From JAFNGF01 sp964567045 (GTDB lineage Bacteria > Planctomycetota > Phycisphaerae > Sedimentisphaerales > Anaerobacaceae): DNA of 64,000 nt. Numbering within the stretch: the first letter of the stretch is position 1; every line of letters starts with the position of its first letter. The stretch lies in NCBI GenBank assembly GCA_964567045.1, contig CAZMLE010000012.1:12574-76573 (forward strand), in the 5' to 3' direction. The translations under genes and the position numbers were made by a program. Positions 17,466-26,875 of the stretch are shown here, one piece after another. The notes under the pieces were generated by a model that ran no database searches, had not been told where the DNA came from, and was given only the letters and a program-made list of their open reading frames with translations.

Positions 17466-19862
17466 CTAAAACCTCGGTCTTTCCACACCGATTTCTTCTT
17501 TCTCCGGGCGTGGTTCTCCCTCAAGTCGTTCTGCCTCCGGGCTTCTTTCTCGCTCCGGGCGCTGCCGCTGTAGCAATTGCTTGAGCAGATCTCGCAGTTC
17601 CGCCATTTCCTGGCGTAGGCCCTGTACTTCATTTCTGAGCTGTCGTACCTGCTGCTCAAGGCCGGGTGTTTCTGGACGAGGCTCAGGGCGGCTCTGAAGC
17701 TGCTCTGTGATTTGGCGCAGCTCACGCTCCAGGCGCTCGGCTTCGTCGCCTCTGCCCTGTTCTACCAGCCGGGCGATGGCCTGCCGCAATTCTTCAACTC
17801 GCGCTTGGTCAGGTCGCTGCCGCTCTCGCTCAGGGCCGCGGACTTGCCGCTCGATCGCCTCAATCTTCTCTTGGATGGCCGCCCCTTCCTCTCTGAGTTT
17901 TTCAGCGCGTTCTGTGTCACCTGCTTCAATTAGGTCGCGCTTAATCTGACGTCCTCGCTCTATCAGCTCGTCACGCTCTCGCATAAGCTCTGCTCTGCGT
18001 GCCTCGTCTCCGGCCCGCTCCTGCTCTGGACGCTCTCGTGGGGGCCGCTGCAGCTCGGCGAGTTCCTGATTGATGCGCTGAATCTGCTCCTGGATTTCGC
18101 GTAGTCCGGCCCGGAGCTCTTTGGCCTCTGGGCTATCCGGCCGCTCCGCGAGCTTGCGCTCAATCTGGTGGGCCTTTTCCTGGAGTTCTTCGCGGCGTCC
18201 AATAAGCTCGCGCACTCGCGGGCCGGCTTCGGGCCGTTCTGGCTCTCTGCGCTGCCGCTGGTACTGCTTCGCGTCGCGGAGCTGATTTTCGATCCGCCGA
18301 ATTTGTTCGCGGATTTCCTGCAACGCGGCCTGAAGGTCGCGCGCTTCGGCATCCCGGCCGTCCGGCAGCCGCTCCAGCGCCAGCTCAAGCTCACGCAATC
18401 GCTTTTGTAGGGCCTCTCGCTGGGCGAGCAGTTCTCTGCTGGGCAGCTGGCGTTCGCCCCGCTCTCGAGCCCGCATATCCTCTCGTTCGCGCTCGGGTCC
18501 GGCAAGTTTGCGATCGATGTCTTGGACCTGGTCACGGATTGCTCGCAATCGTGCCTGAAGTTCGCGGCCCTCTACATCTCGGTCGTCTGGCAACTGTTTA
18601 AGCTCGCGCTCAATTCCGCTTATCTTCTCCAATAGGGTCTGACGGAGCTGGATAAGCTCAGCCCTTTCTGCCTCGCGTGGTTCTCGAAATTGCTCTCTGG
18701 AGACTTCGCCCTCTTGCCGATGCTCGGGCGCAGCAGCTTCGCGTCTGGGCGTTTCTTTGTCCGTGCGTCCCTCCTGCGCAAGCGCTGTACCAAGGGCAAG
18801 GCAAGCTGCGACAATGGTGGCAAGTATGGCCCATCGGCCACCGGCTCTCGGGTCGCCGCAGCGATTTTGGACTATCCGCCTGACTCTGGTTTGTAGTTCT
18901 TTTTTACTTGCGACCACGGTGGGCAGAAGAGCTAATTGACTTTGCGGCACCAGATCGAGCAGCGACCTGGCATAATCCGCGCCTGACTGACCAGAAGCTA
19001 GCACCCAATCATCACAGGCTTGCTCGCTCAACTTGACCAGTCGGGTCTTTGCCCACCACAAAAGCAGGTTCCACGGCAAAGCGCACAGGACTATTTCTCC
19101 CAATAGTCCGCTGATATGATCGTGGCGTTTGTAGTGCGCCAGCTCATGGCAAAGTACGCTTACCCAGTTTATTTCGCTGCCGCTCTGTATGGCAGTGCTC
19201 GGCACCAAAAGCGCCGGCCCTTTCCTCCAGCACCAGATCACCGGACTGCGAATGTTCCGGCTGCCCAAAACGCTCACCTCTTCGGTAATCCCGAGTTTTG
19301 CCTTGGCCACGCGCGCTGCTGCTTGAATCTCTTGGCAGCGCAGGGGAGTCGCCCGGCGTAGAAGACGAATGCCCCGCACAAATGTCACGACCAATCGCGC
19401 AGCCAGGATTAAACTTGCTGTGATCCACGCCCAGGCGGCTATCCGACTCCAGGGAATCTCGGTCTTCTCTGCCGTGACTGCAGCAACAGGCACGTATTGC
19501 TCTACTGCGGGCGGCTCAGGTGGCACGGCCATCCTGGCCGTGGACACGGGCTGGAAGCCCGTGCCACTATCGCCGGCGATAATTTCGGCCGCTGCGTAAG
19601 TCGTTTCCGGCAGCGTAATTTCTTTTTCTGACCGGACCGCCGCCGGCTCAGCCGAGAATAGCCCCAGGTCAAGGTGCTTGACCATTATGCTCATAGCCGG
19701 TACGGCCACCGCTGCAATGATGGCTAAAAGCAGAACCTGATGTGCCCGAGCAGGCCGGTGTCTCAAAACGAGACTGGCGAGAAATCCCACCGCCACGCAG
19801 GCGGTGCTTTGCCACAGACACGTCCAGACAAACCCATTTTCTGATAATAGTTCAGCTATCAT
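17466..19862 (-). CDS. BlaR1/MecR1-type M56 peptidase with long coiled-coil tail
   Basis: 798 aa. An N-terminal membrane part with TM segments near 15-35, 40-60, 140-165 and 270-290 holds the zinc-peptidase motif HELAHYKRHDH at about 238-248, followed by LSEQACDDWVL. This is the M56 fold of antibiotic sensors such as BlaR1. A further TM lies near 345. Instead of a beta-lactam-binding sensor, the last 430 residues are an Arg/Glu/Gln-rich coiled coil built from repeats such as RELQARLRAIRDQV and ELQAALQEIREQI. Residues about 99-115 (GTGFQPVSTARMAVP) are encoded by a copy of the 50-bp palindromic repeat. It overlaps the upstream BlaI gene by 11 bp, so the two form a sensor-repressor pair. Confidence 0.9.
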   Translation of the reverse strand: MIAELLSENGFVWTCLWQSTACVAVGFLASLVLRHRPARAHQVLLLAIIAAVAVPAMSIMVKHLDLGLFSAEPAAVRSEKEITLPETTYAAAEIIAGDSGTGFQPVSTARMAVPPEPPAVEQYVPVAAVTAEKTEIPWSRIAAWAWITASLILAARLVVTFVRGIRLLRRATPLRCQEIQAAARVAKAKLGITEEVSVLGSRNIRSPVIWCWRKGPALLVPSTAIQSGSEINWVSVLCHELAHYKRHDHISGLLGEIVLCALPWNLLLWWAKTRLVKLSEQACDDWVLASGQSGADYARSLLDLVPQSQLALLPTVVASKKELQTRVRRIVQNRCGDPRAGGRWAILATIVAACLALGTALAQEGRTDKETPRREAAAPEHRQEGEVSREQFREPREAERAELIQLRQTLLEKISGIERELKQLPDDRDVEGRELQARLRAIRDQVQDIDRKLAGPEREREDMRARERGERQLPSRELLAQREALQKRLRELELALERLPDGRDAEARDLQAALQEIREQIRRIENQLRDAKQYQRQRREPERPEAGPRVRELIGRREELQEKAHQIERKLAERPDSPEAKELRAGLREIQEQIQRINQELAELQRPPRERPEQERAGDEARRAELMRERDELIERGRQIKRDLIEAGDTERAEKLREEGAAIQEKIEAIERQVRGPERERQRPDQARVEELRQAIARLVEQGRGDEAERLERELRQITEQLQSRPEPRPETPGLEQQVRQLRNEVQGLRQEMAELRDLLKQLLQRQRPERERSPEAERLEGEPRPEKEEIGVERPRF
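19520..19567. repeat. Palindromic repeat A, copy 1 (inside M56 gene)
   Basis: A 48-bp element starting GTGGCACGGCC and ending AGCCCGTGCCAC. The ends are inverse to each other, and each half also folds on itself (CACGGCCA/TGGCCGTG and CACGGGCT/AGCCCGTG). It is in frame within the M56 peptidase gene. Confidence 0.85.
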
Positions 19863-20250
19863 TTTTCATCTCCTTTCGTTTTTGGTCGATCATTTTTCTA
19901 AGCTCGGCAAGTTCCTGATTGCTTAGATTACTTTCACGTATCAGGTGCTGAAACATCAGGACGGCATCGCCGTCAAAGACCCTCTTTATAAATTTTATCG
20001 CCGATTTAGCGCCGGCTTGTTCCCGGGTTCGCGTCGGTAAGTACACGTAGCTTTTGCCCTGCGCCCTGTGTTTCAGGCAGCCGGCCTTTTCCAGTTTTTG
20101 CATCGCCGTAAGAACGGTCGTATACGCAAGTTCTTTCTTTTGGGCTAATTGCTCTCTTACCTGATGGACGCTAGCCTCGCCGAGGTGCCAGACCACTTCC
20201 ATCACCGCCCGCTGCAACTGGCCCAGATCATCGAGTGATTTGCTGCTCAT
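19852..20250 (-). CDS. BlaI/MecI-type transcriptional repressor
   Basis: Winged-helix repressor, 132 aa from the internal ATG at 20250 (MSSKSLDDLGQLQRAVM); an upstream ATG at 20268 would add six residues. Family motifs: LGQLQRAVMEVVWHLGEASV, VREQLAQKKELAYTTVLTAM for the recognition helix, and LKHRAQGKSYVY for the wing. The C-terminal helices mediate dimerisation and, in relatives, contain the site cut by the M56 partner. The stop overlaps the start of the M56 gene by 11 bp. A candidate operator with ACTAC/GTAGT half-sites lies 40-55 bp upstream, which suggests autorepression. Confidence 0.93.
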   Translation of the reverse strand: MSSKSLDDLGQLQRAVMEVVWHLGEASVHQVREQLAQKKELAYTTVLTAMQKLEKAGCLKHRAQGKSYVYLPTRTREQAGAKSAIKFIKRVFDGDAVLMFQHLIRESNLSNQELAELRKMIDQKRKEMKNDS

Positions 20251-20288
20251 CAATAAGCTCCATGACAAACACTACTCCGACCAAAAGT

Positions 20289-20306
20289 ACTACGCTCTAT
20301 AGTAGT
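20289..20306. promoter_or_regulatory. Candidate BlaI operator
   Basis: ACTAC at 20289-20293 and GTAGT at 20302-20306 form an inverted repeat with 8-bp spacing, 39 bp upstream of the BlaI start. BlaI/MecI operators have TACA/TGTA-type half-sites, so this fits in type and place. The assignment is an inference. Confidence 0.5.
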
Positions 20307-20499
20307 TGTCAACAAAAAAATGAATTTTTCGAAAAATTTTTTCCCTGCTGTCTTCACCTTCAAAGGGGCACAAAAGAGGTCGGCGTTGAACCCTCGTCGC
20401 CGAATACTGCTTACTGCGTAGTCAGGCCTGTATTCAAGGAGCCAAGCGGGATATGCTGAGAAGTCATCAGAATTAACTTTTCGGCAGGATCGCCTCAGT

Positions 20500-23400
20500 T
20501 CATTCCTGGAGAAGAACGGTTGGTTTGATCAGTATCAATAGCATCTTTTGGTCTTTGATTTTGGAGTAGCTACGAAAAGCTCTTCCAATGATAGGCAATT
20601 TACCCAATATCGGCACAGTTGATTGCCTTTCAACTTCTACGGTGACTTTCTGGCCGCCGATGAGTAGTGTTTTGTCACCGGGAACCAGGCAGCGTGTCTT
20701 TGTACTAACCACATCGGTCTGTGGAATCTTATATAGATATTTTCCGTTATATTCACGTTCTTCGAAGCCTCGGAGCTGACGAATCTCTAATTCGAAATCC
20801 AGGTAGATGTTCTCGTTATCGGGTGTCAGTTCCGGCTTGACCTGAAGAAAGGTGCCTAACGTCACCGAATCGTGTTTTGGTTCCGGCTCGCCGGAAGGCC
20901 ACTTCGATTCGGTATAGCCCGAGATATAATGCACTGCTTCTTGAATTGCAAGCCGTGCCTCTTTACCGTCTAACACTACAACTTTTGGCGCAGCGAGCGT
21001 CTCTGCACCTTTGTGTGCCTGGGTAGCTTTCAGAAGAAAACTGACATTGAGGTCATTGAGTATCAGGCTGTAAGTATCGGAACCCTCTGAGGCCTGAGCT
21101 ACAGAAGGCTTAGGTTCCCGCCAGGAATTGGCGTCTCGTATGGAATTTGCGTCGAGACCGATGTCTTTCAGGAAATCCTCGCTCACGCTCAGAATCCTTG
21201 TTTCGATTTCGATTGCAGTTTTGCCGATGCCAAGTTCCTTCAGTCTGTCAGGCTTGACGAACTCAACATGGCTGTCATTGAACAAAACGTTCGTACCCTT
21301 TCCTTCTGCCAGCAGCGTCTTGTCATAAGCTACGGGCATATCTGGAGGAACCGTAATTGTCTTTCCCTTGCCGAGATACTTCGCATTTGCCGAAGCCCAT
21401 TTTAATTCTTCGTCCTTCAGATACTCTCGCAATTCCGGCAGAGAATCCGGATACTTGTCGTCGTGGTCATTTGCATAGATAAGCAGCGCTTTGCCCAGGT
21501 TGGATAGTTTTTTGGCCGATTCCAGGCGTTTTACAGCGCCAACAAGTTCGTTGAACTTTTCAGATGTTATGGATTCTACGTGGCCGTCCAGAAACACTAC
21601 GTTTCTGGCGGTATGTTTTTCAGAAAAGGTCTTATCATAGGCGATTGGAGTATACGCAGCCTTGGTTACCTGGCGGCTTATGCTTTGACCTAAATATTCC
21701 ACATTGTTCAGAATCCAGAGGAAAACTTGCTCATCGGCAATGTAAGGCTTCAATACTTGCAGATTGTCCGGCAACTTATCGCTGTGCTCGTCCGCATACA
21801 AGTTTACAGCAAGGCCTAATTGTTTTAAGTTCTCAAGAGATTTAACGCGTTGCTCTTCTTCAGCAGATTGAATTTCACTGGTTATGCCGAGCTTTTCGAG
21901 ACGGTCGGCCTGAACATATTCCACGTGGGCATCCAAAAAGAGCACATTTGTTCCTTGACCTGACTTCAGTAATGATTTGTCGTAGGCTATGATAGTATCA
22001 GGCCGATCTTTTTCGGTTTTGCCTTTGCCGAGGTATTCTACATTTTGGCTGAGCCACTCGATGTCCTGCTTATTTCGCAGATATGGAGCAAACTCTTGTA
22101 ATGTATCCGGCAACGCTCGTTGGTGGTCCTGAGCAAAAAAGACCATCGCCTTGCCCAAATCCTGCAGTTTTTGGTTTGATGTTATTTTAGCATCGGCCAG
22201 CCGGTCTTTTATGTCGGCCTTTGCTGGAATGCCGATGCGCTCATCAGGGCGTATTATGTGCGGGGTTATCTGCAGGATCAGAGTCTGATTGGGCCTATCC
22301 TCATCCTTTGTGCCGCAGATGATGATGGTTTCTCCGTCTTTGACCGTCATCTCGCTGGTGCAGTCACTTCTGGCTGTTACGTGAATTGTGCGGCCACTGG
22401 CATCTTTTTGTTCTGCCGGCTTTGACCGCGTAGTAAGGTATATATCCATGTGAACGACGTTGCCTTCGACCACATTAGCCTTAATTTTCAGTTCCAGGCC
22501 GCAAGATACATATTTAATGATCGGCTTTGACTGCTCGTCCGCACCGGCACCTGGCTCATAGCCGGTAATACATGGCACCTCCGAGGCTGTCCTTATGATT
22601 GCTTCTTTTCCGTCGAGCACTCTTAGACTTGGCTTTGCGAGGGCTTTTGCCTGTTGGTTTTCCTGGATCAATGCCGCCAACCGCTGGGCAAACTCTCCTG
22701 GAATCCGCATAATCACTTCGCCCGGACTCTTGCCCTTGACAAATTCCGAATCACCCGGAACTTCAAACAACATGCAATCGATATGTATTTGCGGCTTAGC
22801 TATTATCTCAGGCGAACCGGCTTCCGCAGTTGCCGGGCTTTCAGATTCAATAGACCTTCTGAGTCCACTTATCTGAGGCAAAACATGTGTCCCGGTTGCC
22901 GGGGCCAGCATCTGATCAGTACTGGCATCCGTGGGCGGGTTGCCGACCACAACTGGGGACGTATCTTTGGAATCTGAGCCCGAAAGGGCAAGGCTTGCGG
23001 GTATTGCCAGGGCGATGAGCAGGACAGCGACAACAGCCGCGGGCGCCCAACTGGCGTGGGTTTTTCCGCCGGCCTCTTTGCCCAGTAAACGAGATATACG
23101 GCTGGATAGATTTCCGCCGCTGGCGGCTATGGCTAACTTGGCCTGCTGCGAGCGTATTTTTTCCATCTCCGCCAGAGCTTTTACGTATTGCCTGGTGTCG
23201 CCGCAGATGCTGACCGCCATATCGTCGCAGCAATTCTCCCTTTCAGCGCGAATCGTATGTGAGATCCACCAGACGGCCGGATGATAGAAGCCGAGTATCT
23301 CCACTACCGTCTGCAACATATTGACCAGGTAATCCAGTCTCTTGATGTGGGCCAGCTCGTGCGCAAGGAGGGCCTCTAATTGTTGCGAAGTTAGGCCGGT

Positions 23401-24048
23401 CAAAGCGCTTGCGGGCAGTAATACTACTGGCCTAATCCAGCCGACAACCGTCGGTACTTGAACAAAAGCAGATTCGAGCAACCTCACTGCCCGCTTGACG
23501 CCCAGGCTTTCAGCCAGTTTGCTGAGTCTGCTGGTTAGTGGGCTGTCGACCTCGTTGACCATTCTGCGTTTCAAGCGATGCAATTGCGCCCAGCCGCCCA
23601 AATGCCAGACAGCGAGCACAACTACGCCGATGAGCCATCCGAGGACGAGGTAGGGCAGAACAGGCTCAAATAGTTCGACGGCGTGCTGTTTCCAGGAGGC
23701 CGTGCCCGCCCTTTCAGGCTGAGCCAATTTCTCCAATGCCAGTATCTCCGACACTGTAATCTGGCTTGTGGGTTCTGCTGGGTTGTCTGGAAGTGAAGAC
23801 GCGATATTGAGCGGCGCCGATGATGCTGAGACCGGCACTAAGTGAATCGTTACCACGGGCAATAGAACGATCAGGCCCAGAGCTGAACAGGCAATTATGT
23901 AGCGGATGTTCGCCGCGGACTTTCGCAATGCTCTCAAAAAGATCGTTAAGAGCAGTGCCACAACGGCAGCCTGCCAGACGAAGTGTAGCAGTGTCCAGCC
24001 TATTTTTTGAATGACTTGCGGTGAAAGGATATTTTCCAGCGCCGCCAT
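20500..24048 (-). CDS. M56 peptidase fused to two secretin-like domains and three pseudopilin-like repeats
   Basis: 1182 aa. Residues 1-370 are a BlaR1-like membrane peptidase with HELAHIKRLDY (230-240), RAERENCCDDMAV and a last TM near 345-365. Residues about 410-610 read like a secretin-type domain (KALAKPSLRVLDGKEAIIRT, CGLELKIKANVVEGNVVHM, LILQITPHIIRP). Residues about 610-920 are three tandem copies of a roughly 100-aa unit with the pattern LGKA-YA-DH-PD-L, NVEYLGKG, AYDK and NVLFLD-HVE, as in the globular part of type II pseudopilin-like (H-X9-DG) proteins. Residues 920-1182 are a second secretin-type domain ending in VPILGKLPIIGRAF and LLILIKPTVL. The fusion suggests that secretion-related sensing domains are tied to a signalling protease. 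It is preceded at 39 bp by a BlaI repressor. Confidence 0.88.
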   Translation of the reverse strand: MAALENILSPQVIQKIGWTLLHFVWQAAVVALLLTIFLRALRKSAANIRYIIACSALGLIVLLPVVTIHLVPVSASSAPLNIASSLPDNPAEPTSQITVSEILALEKLAQPERAGTASWKQHAVELFEPVLPYLVLGWLIGVVVLAVWHLGGWAQLHRLKRRMVNEVDSPLTSRLSKLAESLGVKRAVRLLESAFVQVPTVVGWIRPVVLLPASALTGLTSQQLEALLAHELAHIKRLDYLVNMLQTVVEILGFYHPAVWWISHTIRAERENCCDDMAVSICGDTRQYVKALAEMEKIRSQQAKLAIAASGGNLSSRISRLLGKEAGGKTHASWAPAAVVAVLLIALAIPASLALSGSDSKDTSPVVVGNPPTDASTDQMLAPATGTHVLPQISGLRRSIESESPATAEAGSPEIIAKPQIHIDCMLFEVPGDSEFVKGKSPGEVIMRIPGEFAQRLAALIQENQQAKALAKPSLRVLDGKEAIIRTASEVPCITGYEPGAGADEQSKPIIKYVSCGLELKIKANVVEGNVVHMDIYLTTRSKPAEQKDASGRTIHVTARSDCTSEMTVKDGETIIICGTKDEDRPNQTLILQITPHIIRPDERIGIPAKADIKDRLADAKITSNQKLQDLGKAMVFFAQDHQRALPDTLQEFAPYLRNKQDIEWLSQNVEYLGKGKTEKDRPDTIIAYDKSLLKSGQGTNVLFLDAHVEYVQADRLEKLGITSEIQSAEEEQRVKSLENLKQLGLAVNLYADEHSDKLPDNLQVLKPYIADEQVFLWILNNVEYLGQSISRQVTKAAYTPIAYDKTFSEKHTARNVVFLDGHVESITSEKFNELVGAVKRLESAKKLSNLGKALLIYANDHDDKYPDSLPELREYLKDEELKWASANAKYLGKGKTITVPPDMPVAYDKTLLAEGKGTNVLFNDSHVEFVKPDRLKELGIGKTAIEIETRILSVSEDFLKDIGLDANSIRDANSWREPKPSVAQASEGSDTYSLILNDLNVSFLLKATQAHKGAETLAAPKVVVLDGKEARLAIQEAVHYISGYTESKWPSGEPEPKHDSVTLGTFLQVKPELTPDNENIYLDFELEIRQLRGFEEREYNGKYLYKIPQTDVVSTKTRCLVPGDKTLLIGGQKVTVEVERQSTVPILGKLPIIGRAFRSYSKIKDQKMLLILIKPTVLLQE

Positions 24049-24087
24049 GATTATTCTCCTTATAACTGAACTTTTGCAAAACTCTTG

Positions 24088-24462
24088 TCATAACTCATCC
24101 AGCAGTTTTTTTATTCTGGTCAGCTCTTTCGCCGAAACTTTTTTGGCTGAAAGTGCCCGCATCACTAATTTTTCGGCTGAGCCGCAAAAGGCTCGTTCCA
24201 GCAAATCGCCTACCAACTGCTTTTGAGTTTTCTCCTCTGTGGCTGCGGGCTTATAAACGTGCTGCCTTTCGGACTCATCTCGGACCACCAGACCTTTCTC
24301 GGTCATTATTTGCATTAGCTTCAGAGTCGTTGTGTAGCCGGTATCCTCATCTTTGTTCATCGCTTCGTTGACTTCTCGAACGGTGCTTGGCCCGTTATCC
24401 CATAGAATTCTCAGGATGGCCAGCTCTCTATCTGTCGGTCGCAGAGTCTTACTTCGTGCCAT
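24088..24462 (-). CDS. BlaI/MecI-type transcriptional repressor
   Basis: 124 aa winged-helix repressor: LRPTDRELAILRILWDNGPS, VREVNEAMNKDEDTGYTTTL for helix-turn-helix and VRDESERQHVYKP for the wing, followed by LVGDLLERAF and a leucine-rich C-terminal helix. It lies 39 bp before the giant M56-secretin gene, the standard repressor-then-sensor order. A 37-bp imperfect inverted repeat upstream is a good operator candidate. In known systems the M56 protein destroys the repressor on signal; here that mechanism is inferred from family. Confidence 0.93.
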   Translation of the reverse strand: MARSKTLRPTDRELAILRILWDNGPSTVREVNEAMNKDEDTGYTTTLKLMQIMTEKGLVVRDESERQHVYKPAATEEKTQKQLVGDLLERAFCGSAEKLVMRALSAKKVSAKELTRIKKLLDEL

Positions 24463-24510
24463 GTTTCGAGTCTCCTATTATTGTCGCTTTCATCCTATAT
24501 CGGCAATTTA

Positions 24511-24547
24511 TACGAATATCTTCGTAGCGTCAACGAAAATATTCGTA
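24511..24547. promoter_or_regulatory. Candidate BlaI operator, large inverted repeat
   Basis: TACGAATAT at 24511-24519 is the exact inverse of ATATTCGTA at 24539-24547, and TTCGT inside pairs with ACGAA after one mismatch. It lies 49 bp upstream of the BlaI start. Size, symmetry and place fit an operator for the BlaI/M56 pair. Confidence 0.6.
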
Positions 24548-24696
24548 TTTTTACACAAATTTTTTCCGTCTTATTTTTGAACCTCAGAAACGCGCAAAAA
24601 AGGCCTCTCCATTGCGTTCGAGTGCAGAGCGCGATCCCCCGCCCGGGCGCAACGATCGCTCTGTTTTTTGCCACAGATTCGACAGATTAGGCAGTG

Positions 24697-26736
24697 TTAA
24701 TCCGTGTCTTTTGCCTTGGCGTAGGCGGCGACGACCTGCTGCTGGACATTCGGTGGGACAAGGTCATAGTGGCTGAACGACATAGAATAGCTGCCGCGCC
24801 CGCCGGTTACGCTTTTGAGCTGGCTGGTATACTGCGTGACTTCTGCCAGCGGCACCTGTGCTTTAATAGCTAAAAAGTTGCCGGGCAGCATCTCTTGTCC
24901 CAGAACCCTTCCTCGCTTGCCGGCCAAGTCGCCGGCGATGTCGCCGACGTTCTCAGCGGGCACGGTAATTTCAACATTCACAATCGGCTCAAGCAAAACA
25001 GCTTTGGCTTTTTGAACCGCGTCGATAAATGCGCCCTTGCCGGCCGTACGAAACGCCACTTCCTTTGAATCAACCGGGTGATGTTTGCCGTCATAAACCG
25101 AGACTTTTATATCCTGCATCGGGAATCCTGCGACCACGCCGGCTTGCATCACATCGTTCACGCCCTTAAACACGGCAGGCTCATACTGCCCGGGTATTGA
25201 GGCGCCAAAAATATCCCAGCTAAACTGTAGCGGCGGATCGGAATTGCGCTCAGCCGGCTCGACACGAAGGTAAACTTCGCCGAACTGGCCAGCTCCGCCG
25301 GTCTGCTTCTTATGGCGATAATGACCATCGGCTTTGGCCGTAATTGTCTCGCGGTAGGGGATCTTCGGCGTCTTGGTGCGCACCGAAAGCTTAAAGCGTT
25401 TCTCCAATTTTTCCAGCATAATCCGCAGGTGCAAATCACCAAGTCCGCTGACGACCAATTCTTTTGTCTGGGTTTCTCTTGTGACCTTAAAGCATGGGTC
25501 TTCTTCATTGAGTTTTTCGAGGGCAGCGCTTATTCTTTGCTCATCGCCGCGGGCGACCGGCTCGATTGCCAGAGAGAACATCGGCTCAGGCACCGGCGGC
25601 ACTTTGAACCGCCCGGCCGCGGCCCCGTCGTGAATGAGGTCGTCGAGCTTGAGGTCTTCCGCCTTGGCAAGGGTCACGATGTCACCTGCTACGCCGGCGT
25701 CGATTTCTTGGTTCTCACCGCCCTGGGGCCTGAAGATATGTCCCGGCCGAGTCGCCCTTTTCTCATCGTTTCGTATCAGACTCGTATCCGAGGTGAGTCT
25801 GCCGCTAAAAATTCTAATGGTTGTGTACTTCATATTTGAGCGTGGGTCTAAGCCGATCCGGAAGACCAGTCCCGCAAGCGGCCCGGCAGCGTCTGCCTTG
25901 AGTTCCGTAATCTTATCGCCGTCCATAAGCTGCCGCGGTTTTACATCAAGCGGTGACGGCGTGTACTTGGCAACAATATCCAGAAGCTCGGTAATGCCGA
26001 CTTCTCTGCGTGCATCCGTGAAAACTATCGGGATCAGCGTCCCGCTTTTTAGCGCCTCGACAAATACAGAAGCTATCTTTTCAGCGGACACTGCTTCGCC
26101 GGCAAGGTAGCTTTCCATAAGGGCGTCGTCTGCCTCGATGACGCTTTCTATCAGCTCCGTGTGCGCAGCGGCCACATCCATTACAGGCGATTTGCCGGCT
26201 TCGTTTTCGATGCAGTCGATGACGGATGCCTTGTCGGCGGCGGGCAAATTGGCACAGCGGCACTTATAGCCGAATCCGCCAGAGGCGGACTGGATATTCT
26301 TTAGCAGTTCGGCTAAATCCACGTTTTCAGCGTCAATTTTGTTTATAACTATAAGGCGCGGCAAATCGGCCTTGCTGGCTAATTCAAAAAGTTTTCGCGT
26401 GTTGGTCTCGATGCCGGCAGCCGCGCTTATCACGATTACTGCGGTGTCGGCGGCCGGTATCGCTTTGATAGCCGGCCCTATGAAATCGGGATAACCCGGC
26501 GTATCTATAATGTGAATCAGTTTGCCGTTGTACTCGACGTGAACGACAGCGGATTGTATTGAATGTTGGTGCTCCTTCTCCTCGTCGTAGTAGTCGCAGA
26601 TGGACGTTTTGTCGTCGACGCTGCCCAGCCGGCTTGTTACGCCGGCTTTGTGCAGGATTGCCTCAGCCAGCGAGGTTTTGCCACTGCTGCCGTGCCCCAA
26701 AAGAACAATGTTGCGGATGTCGGCAGTATTAGCCAC
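24697..26736 (-). CDS. Elongation factor G-like translational GTPase
   Basis: 679 aa from the GTG at 26736, which follows GGAGG with 7-nt spacing; a GTG at 26757 would add seven residues and overlap the ribosome site. G1 is GHGSSGKTSLAEA, G3 DTPGYPDF, G4 NKID. Domains II-V follow with the EF-G ending (GRVLGQEML, GGRGSYSMSFSHYDLVPP). The G1 loop with SSGKT and the short switch region are like the EF-G2 / FusA2 group rather than the main EF-G, so it could be an accessory or recycling factor. The last codons (AKAKDTD) run into a copy of the 'aatccgtg' repeat near 24690-24710. Confidence 0.93.
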   Translation of the reverse strand: MANTADIRNIVLLGHGSSGKTSLAEAILHKAGVTSRLGSVDDKTSICDYYDEEKEHQHSIQSAVVHVEYNGKLIHIIDTPGYPDFIGPAIKAIPAADTAVIVISAAAGIETNTRKLFELASKADLPRLIVINKIDAENVDLAELLKNIQSASGGFGYKCRCANLPAADKASVIDCIENEAGKSPVMDVAAAHTELIESVIEADDALMESYLAGEAVSAEKIASVFVEALKSGTLIPIVFTDARREVGITELLDIVAKYTPSPLDVKPRQLMDGDKITELKADAAGPLAGLVFRIGLDPRSNMKYTTIRIFSGRLTSDTSLIRNDEKRATRPGHIFRPQGGENQEIDAGVAGDIVTLAKAEDLKLDDLIHDGAAAGRFKVPPVPEPMFSLAIEPVARGDEQRISAALEKLNEEDPCFKVTRETQTKELVVSGLGDLHLRIMLEKLEKRFKLSVRTKTPKIPYRETITAKADGHYRHKKQTGGAGQFGEVYLRVEPAERNSDPPLQFSWDIFGASIPGQYEPAVFKGVNDVMQAGVVAGFPMQDIKVSVYDGKHHPVDSKEVAFRTAGKGAFIDAVQKAKAVLLEPIVNVEITVPAENVGDIAGDLAGKRGRVLGQEMLPGNFLAIKAQVPLAEVTQYTSQLKSVTGGRGSYSMSFSHYDLVPPNVQQQVVAAYAKAKDTD

Positions 26737-26875
26737 TTTTTGACCTCCAGAACACACTTTTTAGGTTCGCATTTGCTTCCAATTCAGTTAAACACTTTAG
26801 GATATTTGCTAACGCTACAAACGACAAGGAATTTTTTGCCCATTTCGGGCAATAAGGGGTATATTTGGCTTTTTT

